Shown here: positions 17,381 to 25,615 of the stretch, piece by piece | How positions within the stretch are numbered: position 1 is the first letter of the stretch | How the letters are laid out: each line of letters opens with the position of its first letter | Notes under the pieces: model-generated | The model's input: only the letters and a program-made list of their open reading frames with translations | Databases searched by the model: none | Told to the model about the DNA's origin: nothing | DNA from: Aliishimia sp965656085 | Lineage (GTDB): Bacteria > Pseudomonadota > Alphaproteobacteria > Rhodobacterales > Rhodobacteraceae | Length of the DNA: 64,000 nt | Reading direction: 5' to 3' | Assembly (NCBI GenBank): GCA_965656085.1 | Contig: CBFHJA010000006.1 | Location: 1-64,000, forward strand | Made by a program: the position numbers and the translations under genes

Positions 17381-20300
17381 ATGAGCGGCTCCCAGAAATT
17401 CATTGCCCGCAACCGCGCGCCAAGGGTCCAGATCGAGTACGATGTGGAACTCTATGGCGCCGAGAAGAAGGTGCAACTGCCCTTCGTGATGGGCGTGATG
17501 TCGGACCTGTCCGGTAAGGCCGAGACGCCCGCACTGGCGGATCGGGCGTTCCTTGAAATCGATGTGGACAATTTCGATGACCGCATGAAGGCAATGGCCC
17601 CCAGGGCGCAATTTACCGTGCCTAACACGCTTACGGGCGAGGGCAGTCTCGCCGTCGATCTGACCTTCGAGAAACTGTCGGATTTCTCGCCCACTGCCAT
17701 TGCGGGGAAAGTGGACACTCTGCGACCCCTGCTCGAAGCCCGGCAGCAACTAAGCGATCTGATGGCCTATATGGACGGGAAATCTGGTGCCGAGGCGCTC
17801 ATCGAGACACTGCTGCACCAGCCTGCGCTTCTGTCCGCAGTAAGCGGGAAAGCCACGAACGGGACCGAGGCCGATGCAGTGCTGGACAGCCTGCGCGCGG
17901 CGGCACCTGCCGAGTCAGAGGACATCGATACAACCGGTGACACCCTCGCCGCGCTTCGCGCAACCGCGCCCGAAAATGGCCCGGAAGACACCGCGGTCGC
18001 GGACGCGCTCAGCACGCTCACTCCGCCCCCTGAAGAGCAAGCCCGCGACAATGCCGCCGATGTTCTGGCCGCCATGGACCGCTCGTCGCCCGAAGCCGAA
18101 GAAGACCGAACTGCCGATATTTTGGCGGGCATCGAACCGACCGAGGTCGTGAGAGCGTCAGACAAGACAGATGAGGTTCTGGCCGGGATCGAGGTGGTTG
18201 AGACCCCGGAGGAGTCGGACGAGACGACAGAGGTTCTGGCGGGCCTTGAAGCGGTCGAGGTCGTGGACGAGGCCGATCAGACGAAGGACGTTCTCGCATC
18301 CGTCGAGGCCGTGGCAGATGCAGCGCCGGAGGTGGACGAAGCCAAGGCGGTTCTGGCCGGGATCGAAGCGGTGTCGCCCGAAGACACGGAGGTGGACGCA
18401 GCGGCTGAGGTCCTTGCCGGACTGGAGGTCCCTGTGGACGCGGAGCCTGCCGAGACCGATATCGCAGCGGAGGTTCTGGCCGGGATCGAGGTGGTTGAGA
18501 CCCCGGAGGAGTCGGACGAGACGGCAGAGGTTCTGGCGGGCCTTGAAGCGGTCGAGGTCGTGAACGATGCCGATCAGACGGAGGACATTCTCGCATCCGT
18601 CGAGGCAGTGGCAGATGCAGCGCCGGAGGTGGACGCAGCCCAGGCGGTTCTGGCCGGGATCGAAGCGGTGCCGCCCGAAGACACGGAGGTGGACGCAGCG
18701 GCTGAGGTTCTTGCCGGACTGGAGGTCCCTGCGGATGCGGAGCCTGCCGAGACCGATAACGCAGCAGAGGTTCTGGCCGGGATCGAGGTGGTTGAGACTC
18801 CAGAGGAGTCGGACGAGACGGCAGAGGTTTTGGCGGGCCTTGAAGCGGTCGAGGTCATGGACGAGGCCGATCAGACGGAGGACATTCTCGCATCCGTCGA
18901 GGCCGTGGCAGATGCAGTGCCGGAGGTGGACGAAGCCGAGGCGGTTCTGGCCGGGATCGAAGCGGTGTCGCCCGAAGACACGGAGGTGGACGCAGCGGCT
19001 GAGGTTCTTGCCGGACTGGAAGCCCCTGCGGACGTGGAGCCTGCCGAGACCGATATCGCAGCGGAGGTTCTGGCCGGGATCGAGGTGGTTGAGACCCCGG
19101 AGGAGTCGGACGAGACGGCAGAGGTTCTGGCGGGCCTTGAAGCGGTCGAGGTCGTGAACGAGGCCGATGAGACGGAGGACATTCTCGCATCCGTCGAGGC
19201 AGTGGCAGATGCAGCGCCGGAGGTGGACGCCGCCGAGGCGATTCTGGCCGGGATCGAAGCGGATGAAGCCGCGCCGGACGCGCCCGATACCACTGACGCA
19301 GTCTTCGGTGAGGTCGCGGCATCGGAGCCGGGTGTCGAGGTTGCGGAGGATGCAGCAGATAAGGTTCTTGCGGGAATAGAGGCAGACCTAGGCCAAGAAG
19401 CCGACGAACAGGACAGTGCCGAGACTGTCCTTGCCGGCCTCGAAGCTCCGGTCGTCGCATCCGACGAAACACAGGACGCCGCCGAGATCTTGGCGTCGCT
19501 GGAGGCGGTTCCGGACAGTGATGACGCGGAAGTGAGAGCCGACGATGTTCTTGCTGGGCTCGATGCTGTGGAAGGCAACCCGGAGGACGCTGGTCTGGAC
19601 GATATTCTGGCCGGTGTGGAGGCGGTTGCAGATGATGCGAGTTCAGAGGCTGCGCAAGAGGAGGTCGATGCGCTTCTGTCGGATCTGGCTGAGGGCGCGC
19701 CGGCTGAGGTCGTGACGTCCGGGGCGGACGACGTTGATGACTTGCTGTCCGATCTGAGTGCCGGCGTACCGGAGGCGGCAACCCCGGAGGATGACGACCT
19801 CGATTCGCTACTGTCCGAACTCTCAACTGGAGCAAAGGACGACACCGATACTGATGTGGACGATGACCTTGATGCATTGCTGTCCGATCTTGCAGAGGAC
19901 TCGCCGGAGGAAGCCGAGACGGGCGAAGTAGACGATTTGCTGGCCGATCTGAGTCCGGAGACTTCGGATACAGAGGACGATGATCTGGACGCGCTGCTTT
20001 CGGAGTTGAGTGACGAGGCAGCCGAGGCGCCGGATGAGGATGGTGGCGATCCGGATGCGATTCTTGCCGAATCGGACGGGCTGGATGCAGATGAGGACGA
20101 GGAAGAGGCGCTCGGCGATCTGGACGCGTTGTTGGAAGACCTGCCGGATGCCGACGAAAGCGATGACCTCGATGCGCTTCTGGCCGATCTTTCTGGGGAC
20201 GAGGATGCTGAGGCGGATGTCTTGGGCGATCCGGACCCAGGGAGCGATGTAGAGGAGGACGAGGACGATCTGGATGCCTTGCTCACAAGCCTCGATGCGC

Positions 20301-22153
20301 CGGACAGCACCTCGGACGACGCGGTGTCGGCGGAAGCGCCGGGCGGCGATGACCTCGATGCTTTGCTCGCCGATCTGGGTGCAGGCAGTGGCACCTCGGC
20401 CGACGACAACAGCGATGCGGACACGCCATCCGGCGCAACATCAGCGGAGGACACAAACGTGACCCCTAGACAGCCCGTTCAGAACCCGTTTGGAAGGATA
20501 TCCGCCCCGCGCCCGGCACGTGAGGACCTGAACAGGAGCCGTTTCCGGATGGCGCTCTTCGGAGATTTCACCGGCCGGGCCGCGAAAGGGCTCATGGAGA
20601 CCGGCGATGCACTCGCCGCGCGCAAACCCATTGAGCTCGATGTCGACACCGTGGAGGACGTGATCGAGGGCTTCGCCACCACGTTGACCCTACCGATTGG
20701 CAAGGACGGGGCCGGGATTGACGTGCCGCTGAAAGAGTTCGACGATCTGCATCCCGACGAGCTTTTTGACAATGTGGAGATTTTTGACGCGCTCGCCGGG
20801 CTCAAGCAGCAGCTCGGGATCGGCTCCATGGCCGACCGGGCGCGGGCGCAGCTCAAGGGCTGGTCAGAGACCTATGGCACTCCGATCCGCCTGCCGAAGC
20901 GCTCGGCGGCGACCTCGGTGCCTGCGAACAAGACGCTGAGCGATTTCCAGGCGCTGATAGGGGATACGTCCGGCACGCTTACCCAGTCCTCGCCGATCGA
21001 TGAGATGATCGCGCGGATCGTCGGCCCGCATATCGTCGCAAGCCCCGATGCCGACGCCAAGGCGATGCAGGCCGCAGTGGATGAGGCGTTGAGCAGTGCG
21101 ATGCGACTCATTCTGCATCATCCGGAGTTTCAGGCGGTCGAGTCGCAATGGCGTTCGCTCGATCTGCTGGCGCGGCGCATCGAGACCGATGTGAACCTCC
21201 AGATCGTGCTCTATGACGTTTCGGCCGAGGAAATGGCAGCCGATTTGGCTGCGCAGGAAGACCTCGCGCAATCGGGTCTCTTCCGGCTGCTGACTGATGT
21301 GCTCGATCCCGAGACCGGCTCGGGCGGCTTTTCTGCTCTGTTCGGGCTCTACACGTTCGAGGAGACCCCGCCCCACGCTGAATTGCTCGCGCGGATCGGT
21401 GCCGTCGCAGCGCATGTGGACGCGCCGTTCTTCGCTGCCATGACACCCGGCTATCTGGAGACCGCAAAGGAGGACCGCCATCCGCTCGTGGCCAAGGCAT
21501 GGGATCAACTGCGTGCGCTGCCCGAGGCGGGCTATCTCGGTCTGGCCAGCCCGCGCTTCTTGCTGCGCCAGCCCTACGGGGCCAAGAGCGATCCCATCGA
21601 CCCATTCGAATTTGAGGAATTTACCCCGCAAGAGGGGCTCTCGGGCATGTTATGGGCCAATCCGGTGGTATTGGTGGCGATTTTGCTCGCTGGAACGTAT
21701 AAGAAGGACGGAAAGGCCATGAACCTCGGCAGCCTGATGTCGCTGGGCGAGATGCCGTTTCACTTTGTGGCGGACCGGTATGGCGATCAGGTGGCGCTGC
21801 CCTGTACGGAACGCAACCTGACCTCCGATCCGGCGCAGGCCACGCTTGGGCGCGGGTTCATGCCCGTGCTTTGGGTCAAGGGGCGCAACGAGATCCGGCT
21901 GGGCTCGTTCCGGTCGCTGGGCGGAGAGGAGATCGCCGGGCCGTGGTCTGGCGCGGTACCGCCCTCGCGTCCTGCCGCGCCCACCGGGCCGGCGGATATC
22001 GTGATGGATCTGCCTGACGGGTCCGGGGACGGGGACGACACACTTGACGATCTTCTCGCCGCCTTTGACGACGAGGCGGCAGATGACGACACCGAAGACG
22101 GGGATCTGGATGACATGGATCCTGAATTGGCTGCCTTGCTGGAGGGCTTGTGA
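17381..22153 (+). CDS. Giant sheath fusion: TssB - acidic repeat linker - TssB-like - TssC-like
   Basis: 1590 residues in one uninterrupted frame. Residues 1-155 are a TssB almost identical to the stand-alone TssB at 4577 (KFIARNRAPRVQIEYDVE, LPFVMGVMSDL, LEIDVDNFDDRM). Residues about 165-1040 are an acidic linker nearly free of Lys, Arg and aromatics: more than 20 units with VLAGIE/VLAGLE/ILASVE cores, then about ten LDALLxDL units. Residues about 1047-1150 look like a second, divergent TssB domain (RFRMALFGDFTGR, IELDVDTVEDVI). Residues about 1210-1515 match the TssC core (LILHHPEFQAVESQWRSL, LRQPYGAKSDPIDPFEFEEF), but the C-terminal TssC domain is missing. It is replaced by a short acidic tail with LDDLLAAF and LAALLEGL. 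Possibly a modified sheath, cap or tether element. The 97-residue orphan overlaps its stop by one base. Confidence 0.88.
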   Translation: MSGSQKFIARNRAPRVQIEYDVELYGAEKKVQLPFVMGVMSDLSGKAETPALADRAFLEIDVDNFDDRMKAMAPRAQFTVPNTLTGEGSLAVDLTFEKLSDFSPTAIAGKVDTLRPLLEARQQLSDLMAYMDGKSGAEALIETLLHQPALLSAVSGKATNGTEADAVLDSLRAAAPAESEDIDTTGDTLAALRATAPENGPEDTAVADALSTLTPPPEEQARDNAADVLAAMDRSSPEAEEDRTADILAGIEPTEVVRASDKTDEVLAGIEVVETPEESDETTEVLAGLEAVEVVDEADQTKDVLASVEAVADAAPEVDEAKAVLAGIEAVSPEDTEVDAAAEVLAGLEVPVDAEPAETDIAAEVLAGIEVVETPEESDETAEVLAGLEAVEVVNDADQTEDILASVEAVADAAPEVDAAQAVLAGIEAVPPEDTEVDAAAEVLAGLEVPADAEPAETDNAAEVLAGIEVVETPEESDETAEVLAGLEAVEVMDEADQTEDILASVEAVADAVPEVDEAEAVLAGIEAVSPEDTEVDAAAEVLAGLEAPADVEPAETDIAAEVLAGIEVVETPEESDETAEVLAGLEAVEVVNEADETEDILASVEAVADAAPEVDAAEAILAGIEADEAAPDAPDTTDAVFGEVAASEPGVEVAEDAADKVLAGIEADLGQEADEQDSAETVLAGLEAPVVASDETQDAAEILASLEAVPDSDDAEVRADDVLAGLDAVEGNPEDAGLDDILAGVEAVADDASSEAAQEEVDALLSDLAEGAPAEVVTSGADDVDDLLSDLSAGVPEAATPEDDDLDSLLSELSTGAKDDTDTDVDDDLDALLSDLAEDSPEEAETGEVDDLLADLSPETSDTEDDDLDALLSELSDEAAEAPDEDGGDPDAILAESDGLDADEDEEEALGDLDALLEDLPDADESDDLDALLADLSGDEDAEADVLGDPDPGSDVEEDEDDLDALLTSLDAPDSTSDDAVSAEAPGGDDLDALLADLGAGSGTSADDNSDADTPSGATSAEDTNVTPRQPVQNPFGRISAPRPAREDLNRSRFRMALFGDFTGRAAKGLMETGDALAARKPIELDVDTVEDVIEGFATTLTLPIGKDGAGIDVPLKEFDDLHPDELFDNVEIFDALAGLKQQLGIGSMADRARAQLKGWSETYGTPIRLPKRSAATSVPANKTLSDFQALIGDTSGTLTQSSPIDEMIARIVGPHIVASPDADAKAMQAAVDEALSSAMRLILHHPEFQAVESQWRSLDLLARRIETDVNLQIVLYDVSAEEMAADLAAQEDLAQSGLFRLLTDVLDPETGSGGFSALFGLYTFEETPPHAELLARIGAVAAHVDAPFFAAMTPGYLETAKEDRHPLVAKAWDQLRALPEAGYLGLASPRFLLRQPYGAKSDPIDPFEFEEFTPQEGLSGMLWANPVVLVAILLAGTYKKDGKAMNLGSLMSLGEMPFHFVADRYGDQVALPCTERNLTSDPAQATLGRGFMPVLWVKGRNEIRLGSFRSLGGEEIAGPWSGAVPPSRPAAPTGPADIVMDLPDGSGDGDDTLDDLLAAFDDEAADDDTEDGDLDDMDPELAALLEGL
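18181..19258 (+). repeat. 297-bp tandem repeat (about 3.6 copies) inside the sheath fusion linker
   Basis: Equivalent positions recur at 18181, 18478, 18775 and 19072, exactly 297 bp apart (99 codons), with very few base differences between copies. Each 99-residue period contains five smaller units of 19-21 residues, each beginning with a VLAGIE, VLAGLE or ILASVE core. The near identity of the copies indicates recent expansion by unequal recombination; copy number may vary between strains and short-read assemblies may collapse it. Confidence 0.95.
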
Positions 22154-22446
22154 TGCGAGACACGGACTATACCCCGGAGCCGCCGCGCCCCGAAGAGCCG
22201 CCCATCATAGTGGTCGGCTTCGAGAAGAAATCCTATTACTTGTACAAGGGCGAGGAGTTTCTCAACCAGCTTCTGCTTGCTGATGGAGACTTCCCCAAGC
22301 CAGTGCTGTGTGTGCATTTCGAGACAATAATCGACGCCAAGCGCGTGATTGGCACGTCGTTCTCGCTGGCCAATTGCTGGGGGATCCACCCGGAAATCAT
22401 TGCGCGTCTGCGCGACACCAAAACACTTATCGAGAAAGAGGTCTGA
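22153..22446 (+). CDS. Small protein between sheath fusion and VgrG, unknown
   Basis: 97 residues from the ATG at 22153, whose first base is the last base of the upstream stop (TGATG); GGAGGG ribosome site 6 bp before. A Pro-rich start (PEPPRPEEPP) is followed by a compact domain with IIVVGFEKKSYYLYKGEEFL, then HFETIIDAKR and an end rich in Ile/Arg/Leu. No signal peptide or membrane span, and no recognised family. Small genes just upstream of vgrG often encode adaptors or chaperones, but nothing in the sequence proves that here. Confidence 0.7.
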   Translation: MRDTDYTPEPPRPEEPPIIVVGFEKKSYYLYKGEEFLNQLLLADGDFPKPVLCVHFETIIDAKRVIGTSFSLANCWGIHPEIIARLRDTKTLIEKEV

Positions 22447-22479
22447 GCGATCCGTCGCGAAGGCCGGGGATGATCTGAT

Positions 22480-24642
22480 ATGGCTGCACCACTTGAACTC
22501 AAGAACCGCGTCGTCTGGATGGAAGGCAGCTATGCCTCCAAGCCGATCATGCTCAAGAACGCGCGTGTGTCCGAAGGCATGAGTAAGCTGACCGAGACCA
22601 CCATCGAGTTCTTTTCGACGGACCGGAATATTGACCTGCAAGACCTGCTTGGCTCGGATATGATCCTCGGACAAAAGCTGGCACAGGGCGAGCGGTTCTT
22701 CACTGGGACCTGTATATCGGTCGAGTATCTCGGCAAATATCAGGATTCGGACCATTTCGTTGCCGAATGCCGCCCGTGGCTTTGGTTTCTGACGCGCACC
22801 TCTGACAACCGCATTTTTCAGGAGAAGACCGTCGTTGAAATCATCACGGAGGTCCTGAGCGATCAGGGGTTCAGTGCCGATCTCGACAGCGGCGCACTGT
22901 CCGGCAACTACCCGAAGCGAACCTACTGTGTGCAATATCGTGAGACCGATTACGACTTCATTTGTCGTTTGATGGAAGAAGAGGGGATCTACTTCTATTT
23001 CAAGCAGGACGCAAAGAAGCTGAAGATGGTGCTTGCCGACAGCATCTCTCCGCACCAGCCTAATCCGGACAGCCCGATCCAGTTCTTCTTCCCGGAAAAA
23101 GGCAGTTATCGGCGCAAAGACGATCACATTTTCGACTGGGCGCAGGGCACCCGGGCGCGGTCCGGTAAGGTTACACTTCTGGACTATGATTTCGAAAAAC
23201 CAACCGCTGAGCTCAAATCCGTCCGGTCGCTCAAGACCGGGAAGTTCAGCGGAAACGATGGAGAAATCTATGACTATCCTGGACATATTCGTCCCGAGGC
23301 CGACCGCGAAAGCATTGCCCGCGTGAAGATGGAAGCCGAAGCCGTCAAGCACTTGCTCTCGCGCGGTGAGTGCAACATCCGCACGATGGCCGTCGGGCAG
23401 ACCTTCAAGATGGACGGTCATCCGCGGGTCAAGAAAGGCGATGAGCACCTTGTCGTCAGCGCTGTACATCATCTGCGGATCGACGACGATTATGTCGAAG
23501 AGCAGACCAAGACACCCGTGATGAGCCCGCCGCTCGATCAGGAGGGGATCTTCGACACCAAGAACAAGGAGGACACCTATCGCTGTACCTTTGAGGTGAT
23601 CCCGAAGAAAGCCCCGTTCCGTGCGCCGCAAGTCACGCCATGGCCGCGTATTCCGGGGATGCATACGGCCGTTGTCACCGGACCCTCAGGAGAGGAAATC
23701 TACACCGACAAGTACGGCCGGATCAAAGTCCAGTTCCATTGGGACCGTGTTGGCCAGAAGGACGATAAGACCACCTGTTGGGTGCGCTGTGTGATGCCAT
23801 GGACGGGCAAGAACTGGGGGATGATCTCCATCCCGCGGATCGGGCAGGAAGTCGCAATCATGTTTGAAGAGGGCGATCCGGACCGGCCGATCTGCACCGG
23901 AATGCTCTACAACGAGCAGACCATGCCGCCTTATGAGCTGCCGTCCAAAATGACCCAAACAGGTATCGTCACGCGGTCGACCAAACAAGGCGGCTCCGAT
24001 ACATTCCATGAACTCATCTTCGAGGACAAGAAGGACGCGGAATTCGTGCGCCTTCAATCCGAGCGCGACTATATCGAGAAGATCAAGAACAACGCCAGCA
24101 TCACCATCGGGATGGAGCACACCGATCCGGGCGACCTTACGCAGACGATCCACCGGCACAAAACTGAGACACTGAAAACCGGCGACCATACCTTTACCGT
24201 TGAAGACGGAAACCAGACGATTTCCGTCAAAAAGGATCACAAGGAAACGATCGAGGGCAAAGCCGATCAAACGATCACGGGCAATACGACGCAAACCATC
24301 AAAACCGGCAATCAAACCCACACGGTCAAGACGGGTAAGTACGATCAGACGATCCAGAAAGACTACACGCAAACCATCAAGATGGGGAACCTGACGCAAA
24401 CCCTGAAACTGGGCAATCACAAGATGGATGTGAAATTGGGCAAGTCCGAAGTAAAAGCGATGCAATCCATCGAGTTCAAAGTCGGCAGTAGCTCGATCAA
24501 GATCGACCAGACAGGCGTCACGATCAAAGGGCTCATAGTGAAGATCGAGGGCGCCGCGATGCTGGAAGCTAAGTCGCCACTGACACAACTGAAGGGGGAT
24601 GCGCTGATGGTTGTCAAAGGCGGTCTCACCCTAATCAACTGA
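22480..24642 (+). CDS. vgrG: T6SS spike protein VgrG (TssI)
   Basis: 720 residues. The gp27-like region includes VQYRETDYDFICRLMEEEGI and YFYFKQ, and the gp5-like OB region includes YTDKYGRIKVQFHWDR, CWVRCVMPWTGKNWG, PRIGQEVAIMFEEGDPDRPI. From about 540 on there are repeated strand-forming units (QTI, KTGN, TQTIK) of the trimeric beta-helix needle, ending at GGLTLIN. There is no extra C-terminal effector domain, so cargo is probably carried by adaptors or PAAR. Followed after 7 bp by the DUF6931 gene, then PAAR. Confidence 0.97.
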   Translation: MAAPLELKNRVVWMEGSYASKPIMLKNARVSEGMSKLTETTIEFFSTDRNIDLQDLLGSDMILGQKLAQGERFFTGTCISVEYLGKYQDSDHFVAECRPWLWFLTRTSDNRIFQEKTVVEIITEVLSDQGFSADLDSGALSGNYPKRTYCVQYRETDYDFICRLMEEEGIYFYFKQDAKKLKMVLADSISPHQPNPDSPIQFFFPEKGSYRRKDDHIFDWAQGTRARSGKVTLLDYDFEKPTAELKSVRSLKTGKFSGNDGEIYDYPGHIRPEADRESIARVKMEAEAVKHLLSRGECNIRTMAVGQTFKMDGHPRVKKGDEHLVVSAVHHLRIDDDYVEEQTKTPVMSPPLDQEGIFDTKNKEDTYRCTFEVIPKKAPFRAPQVTPWPRIPGMHTAVVTGPSGEEIYTDKYGRIKVQFHWDRVGQKDDKTTCWVRCVMPWTGKNWGMISIPRIGQEVAIMFEEGDPDRPICTGMLYNEQTMPPYELPSKMTQTGIVTRSTKQGGSDTFHELIFEDKKDAEFVRLQSERDYIEKIKNNASITIGMEHTDPGDLTQTIHRHKTETLKTGDHTFTVEDGNQTISVKKDHKETIEGKADQTITGNTTQTIKTGNQTHTVKTGKYDQTIQKDYTQTIKMGNLTQTLKLGNHKMDVKLGKSEVKAMQSIEFKVGSSSIKIDQTGVTIKGLIVKIEGAAMLEAKSPLTQLKGDALMVVKGGLTLIN

Positions 24643-24649
24643 GGCGAAC

Positions 24650-25297
24650 ATGTCAGAGCGATTTGCAAATCTTCACAAAGTTCCGAAGCAGCCCGCTGCG
24701 CGTTTGCTGGCCTTGGCCAATATCAAGCTGAAAACAGAGTTGACGGCGCCTGCCAGCGCGCCTGTCTCGGTCGTGCTCGCGGAACTCGAATTGGCGGAAG
24801 CTCGCATCGACATGGCCAGGCTTTTGTCCGCCGCCCTGCCGCCGCGTGAGGCGGTGTGGTGGGCCTGTCTGGCGGCGCGGGACATTTTTGCGGCCACGGA
24901 AACCGAGAAATCAATGGGTCTGAAAGTGGCGGAGACATGGGTGTTCGAGCCCACGCCGGAGAATCGCGCCAAGGTGCAGACCGCCGTGGAGGCCGAGGAT
25001 CCCGACGATCCGGCCGCGCTCGTGGCCACTGCGGCGCTCTATGCGCCGGGAAATCTTGGTGACAGCGAAGAGATGAAAGACATTCCTGCCCCGCCAGGGT
25101 TGATTGCCAATTGTGCTTTCGGCATGAATATTCAATCACTTGATCTGGACGATGATCCGCTCGCACGGTTGGATTTTCTGATTGACCGTGCGATTGATAT
25201 TGCCCGGGGTGGCCATGGACAGATTCCACGCCCCGTCAAGGATACCGATAATGAAACAGAGGCAGATACCGCCTCGCCGGAACAAGGAAGCGCGTAA
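24650..25297 (+). CDS. DUF6931-family protein between VgrG and PAAR
   Basis: 215 residues. I recognise the motif order of the family listed as DUF6931: ARLLSAALPPREAVWWACL, AARDIF, AETWVFEPTPENR, then DDPAALVATAALYAPGNL and PPGLIANCAFGMN. Cytoplasmic by appearance; acidic C-terminal tail. The gene is tightly packed between vgrG (7 bp) and the PAAR gene (stop/start overlap TAATG), which suggests a role in loading or assembling the VgrG-PAAR spike. A divergent relative is encoded at 713-1324. Biochemical function is unknown. Confidence 0.75.
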   Translation: MSERFANLHKVPKQPAARLLALANIKLKTELTAPASAPVSVVLAELELAEARIDMARLLSAALPPREAVWWACLAARDIFAATETEKSMGLKVAETWVFEPTPENRAKVQTAVEAEDPDDPAALVATAALYAPGNLGDSEEMKDIPAPPGLIANCAFGMNIQSLDLDDDPLARLDFLIDRAIDIARGGHGQIPRPVKDTDNETEADTASPEQGSA

Positions 25298-25602
25298 TGC
25301 CACCCCAAGCCCGCATGGGCGATTTGCATGTTGGAGCGTGTACGGTCACCGGTCCGATGCCGATCTTGCCACCCTGTGCCCCGACCGTCATCGTTGGAAA
25401 AAAGCCGGCGGCGCGTATGACCGATCTGATGCTCGGTTTCATTGCTTCGCCCGCCGGTCCCATTCCGACCCCGCCGCACCCTATCGTCAAAGGGTCTGCA
25501 ACCGTTTTGATGCAGAAACTGCCCGCAGCGCGAATTGGCGATATGTGTGCGATGGGTGGAACGATCATTCTGGGCGAATTCACGGTAATGACAGGGGGTT
25601 GA
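25297..25602 (+). CDS. PAAR-domain spike-tip protein
   Basis: 101 residues, the size of a bare PAAR protein without effector extension. It has the usual pattern of short repeats with Pro-Ala-Ala-Arg: KKPAARMTDLM and QKLPAARIGDMC, with His and Cys residues (GDLHVGACTV, PHPIVKG, DMCAMGG) positioned to bind the metal at the cone tip. It caps the VgrG needle. Starts on the last base of the DUF6931 stop codon. Confidence 0.95.
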   Translation: MPPQARMGDLHVGACTVTGPMPILPPCAPTVIVGKKPAARMTDLMLGFIASPAGPIPTPPHPIVKGSATVLMQKLPAARIGDMCAMGGTIILGEFTVMTGG

Positions 25603-25615
25603 GGCAAGCACTTAA

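Noticed and set aside
18171..19157. Arg/Trp-rich rightward open frames in another phase of the repeat region
   Set aside because: Out-of-frame reading of the same 297-bp repeats; composition implausible for a protein.
18181..19258. Possible CRISPR-like or satellite array
   Set aside because: The 297-bp period keeps the reading frame (99 codons) and encodes structured protein repeats; no spacer variation.
18871..20454. 527-residue leftward Ser/Ala-rich open frame
   Set aside because: It is the antisense shadow of the acidic repeat linker; the repeated composition removes stop codons on the other strand. No ribosome site or domain.
21787..23664. 625-residue leftward frame opposite the sheath fusion end and vgrG
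   Set aside because: Spans the antisense of three real genes; no coherent domain.
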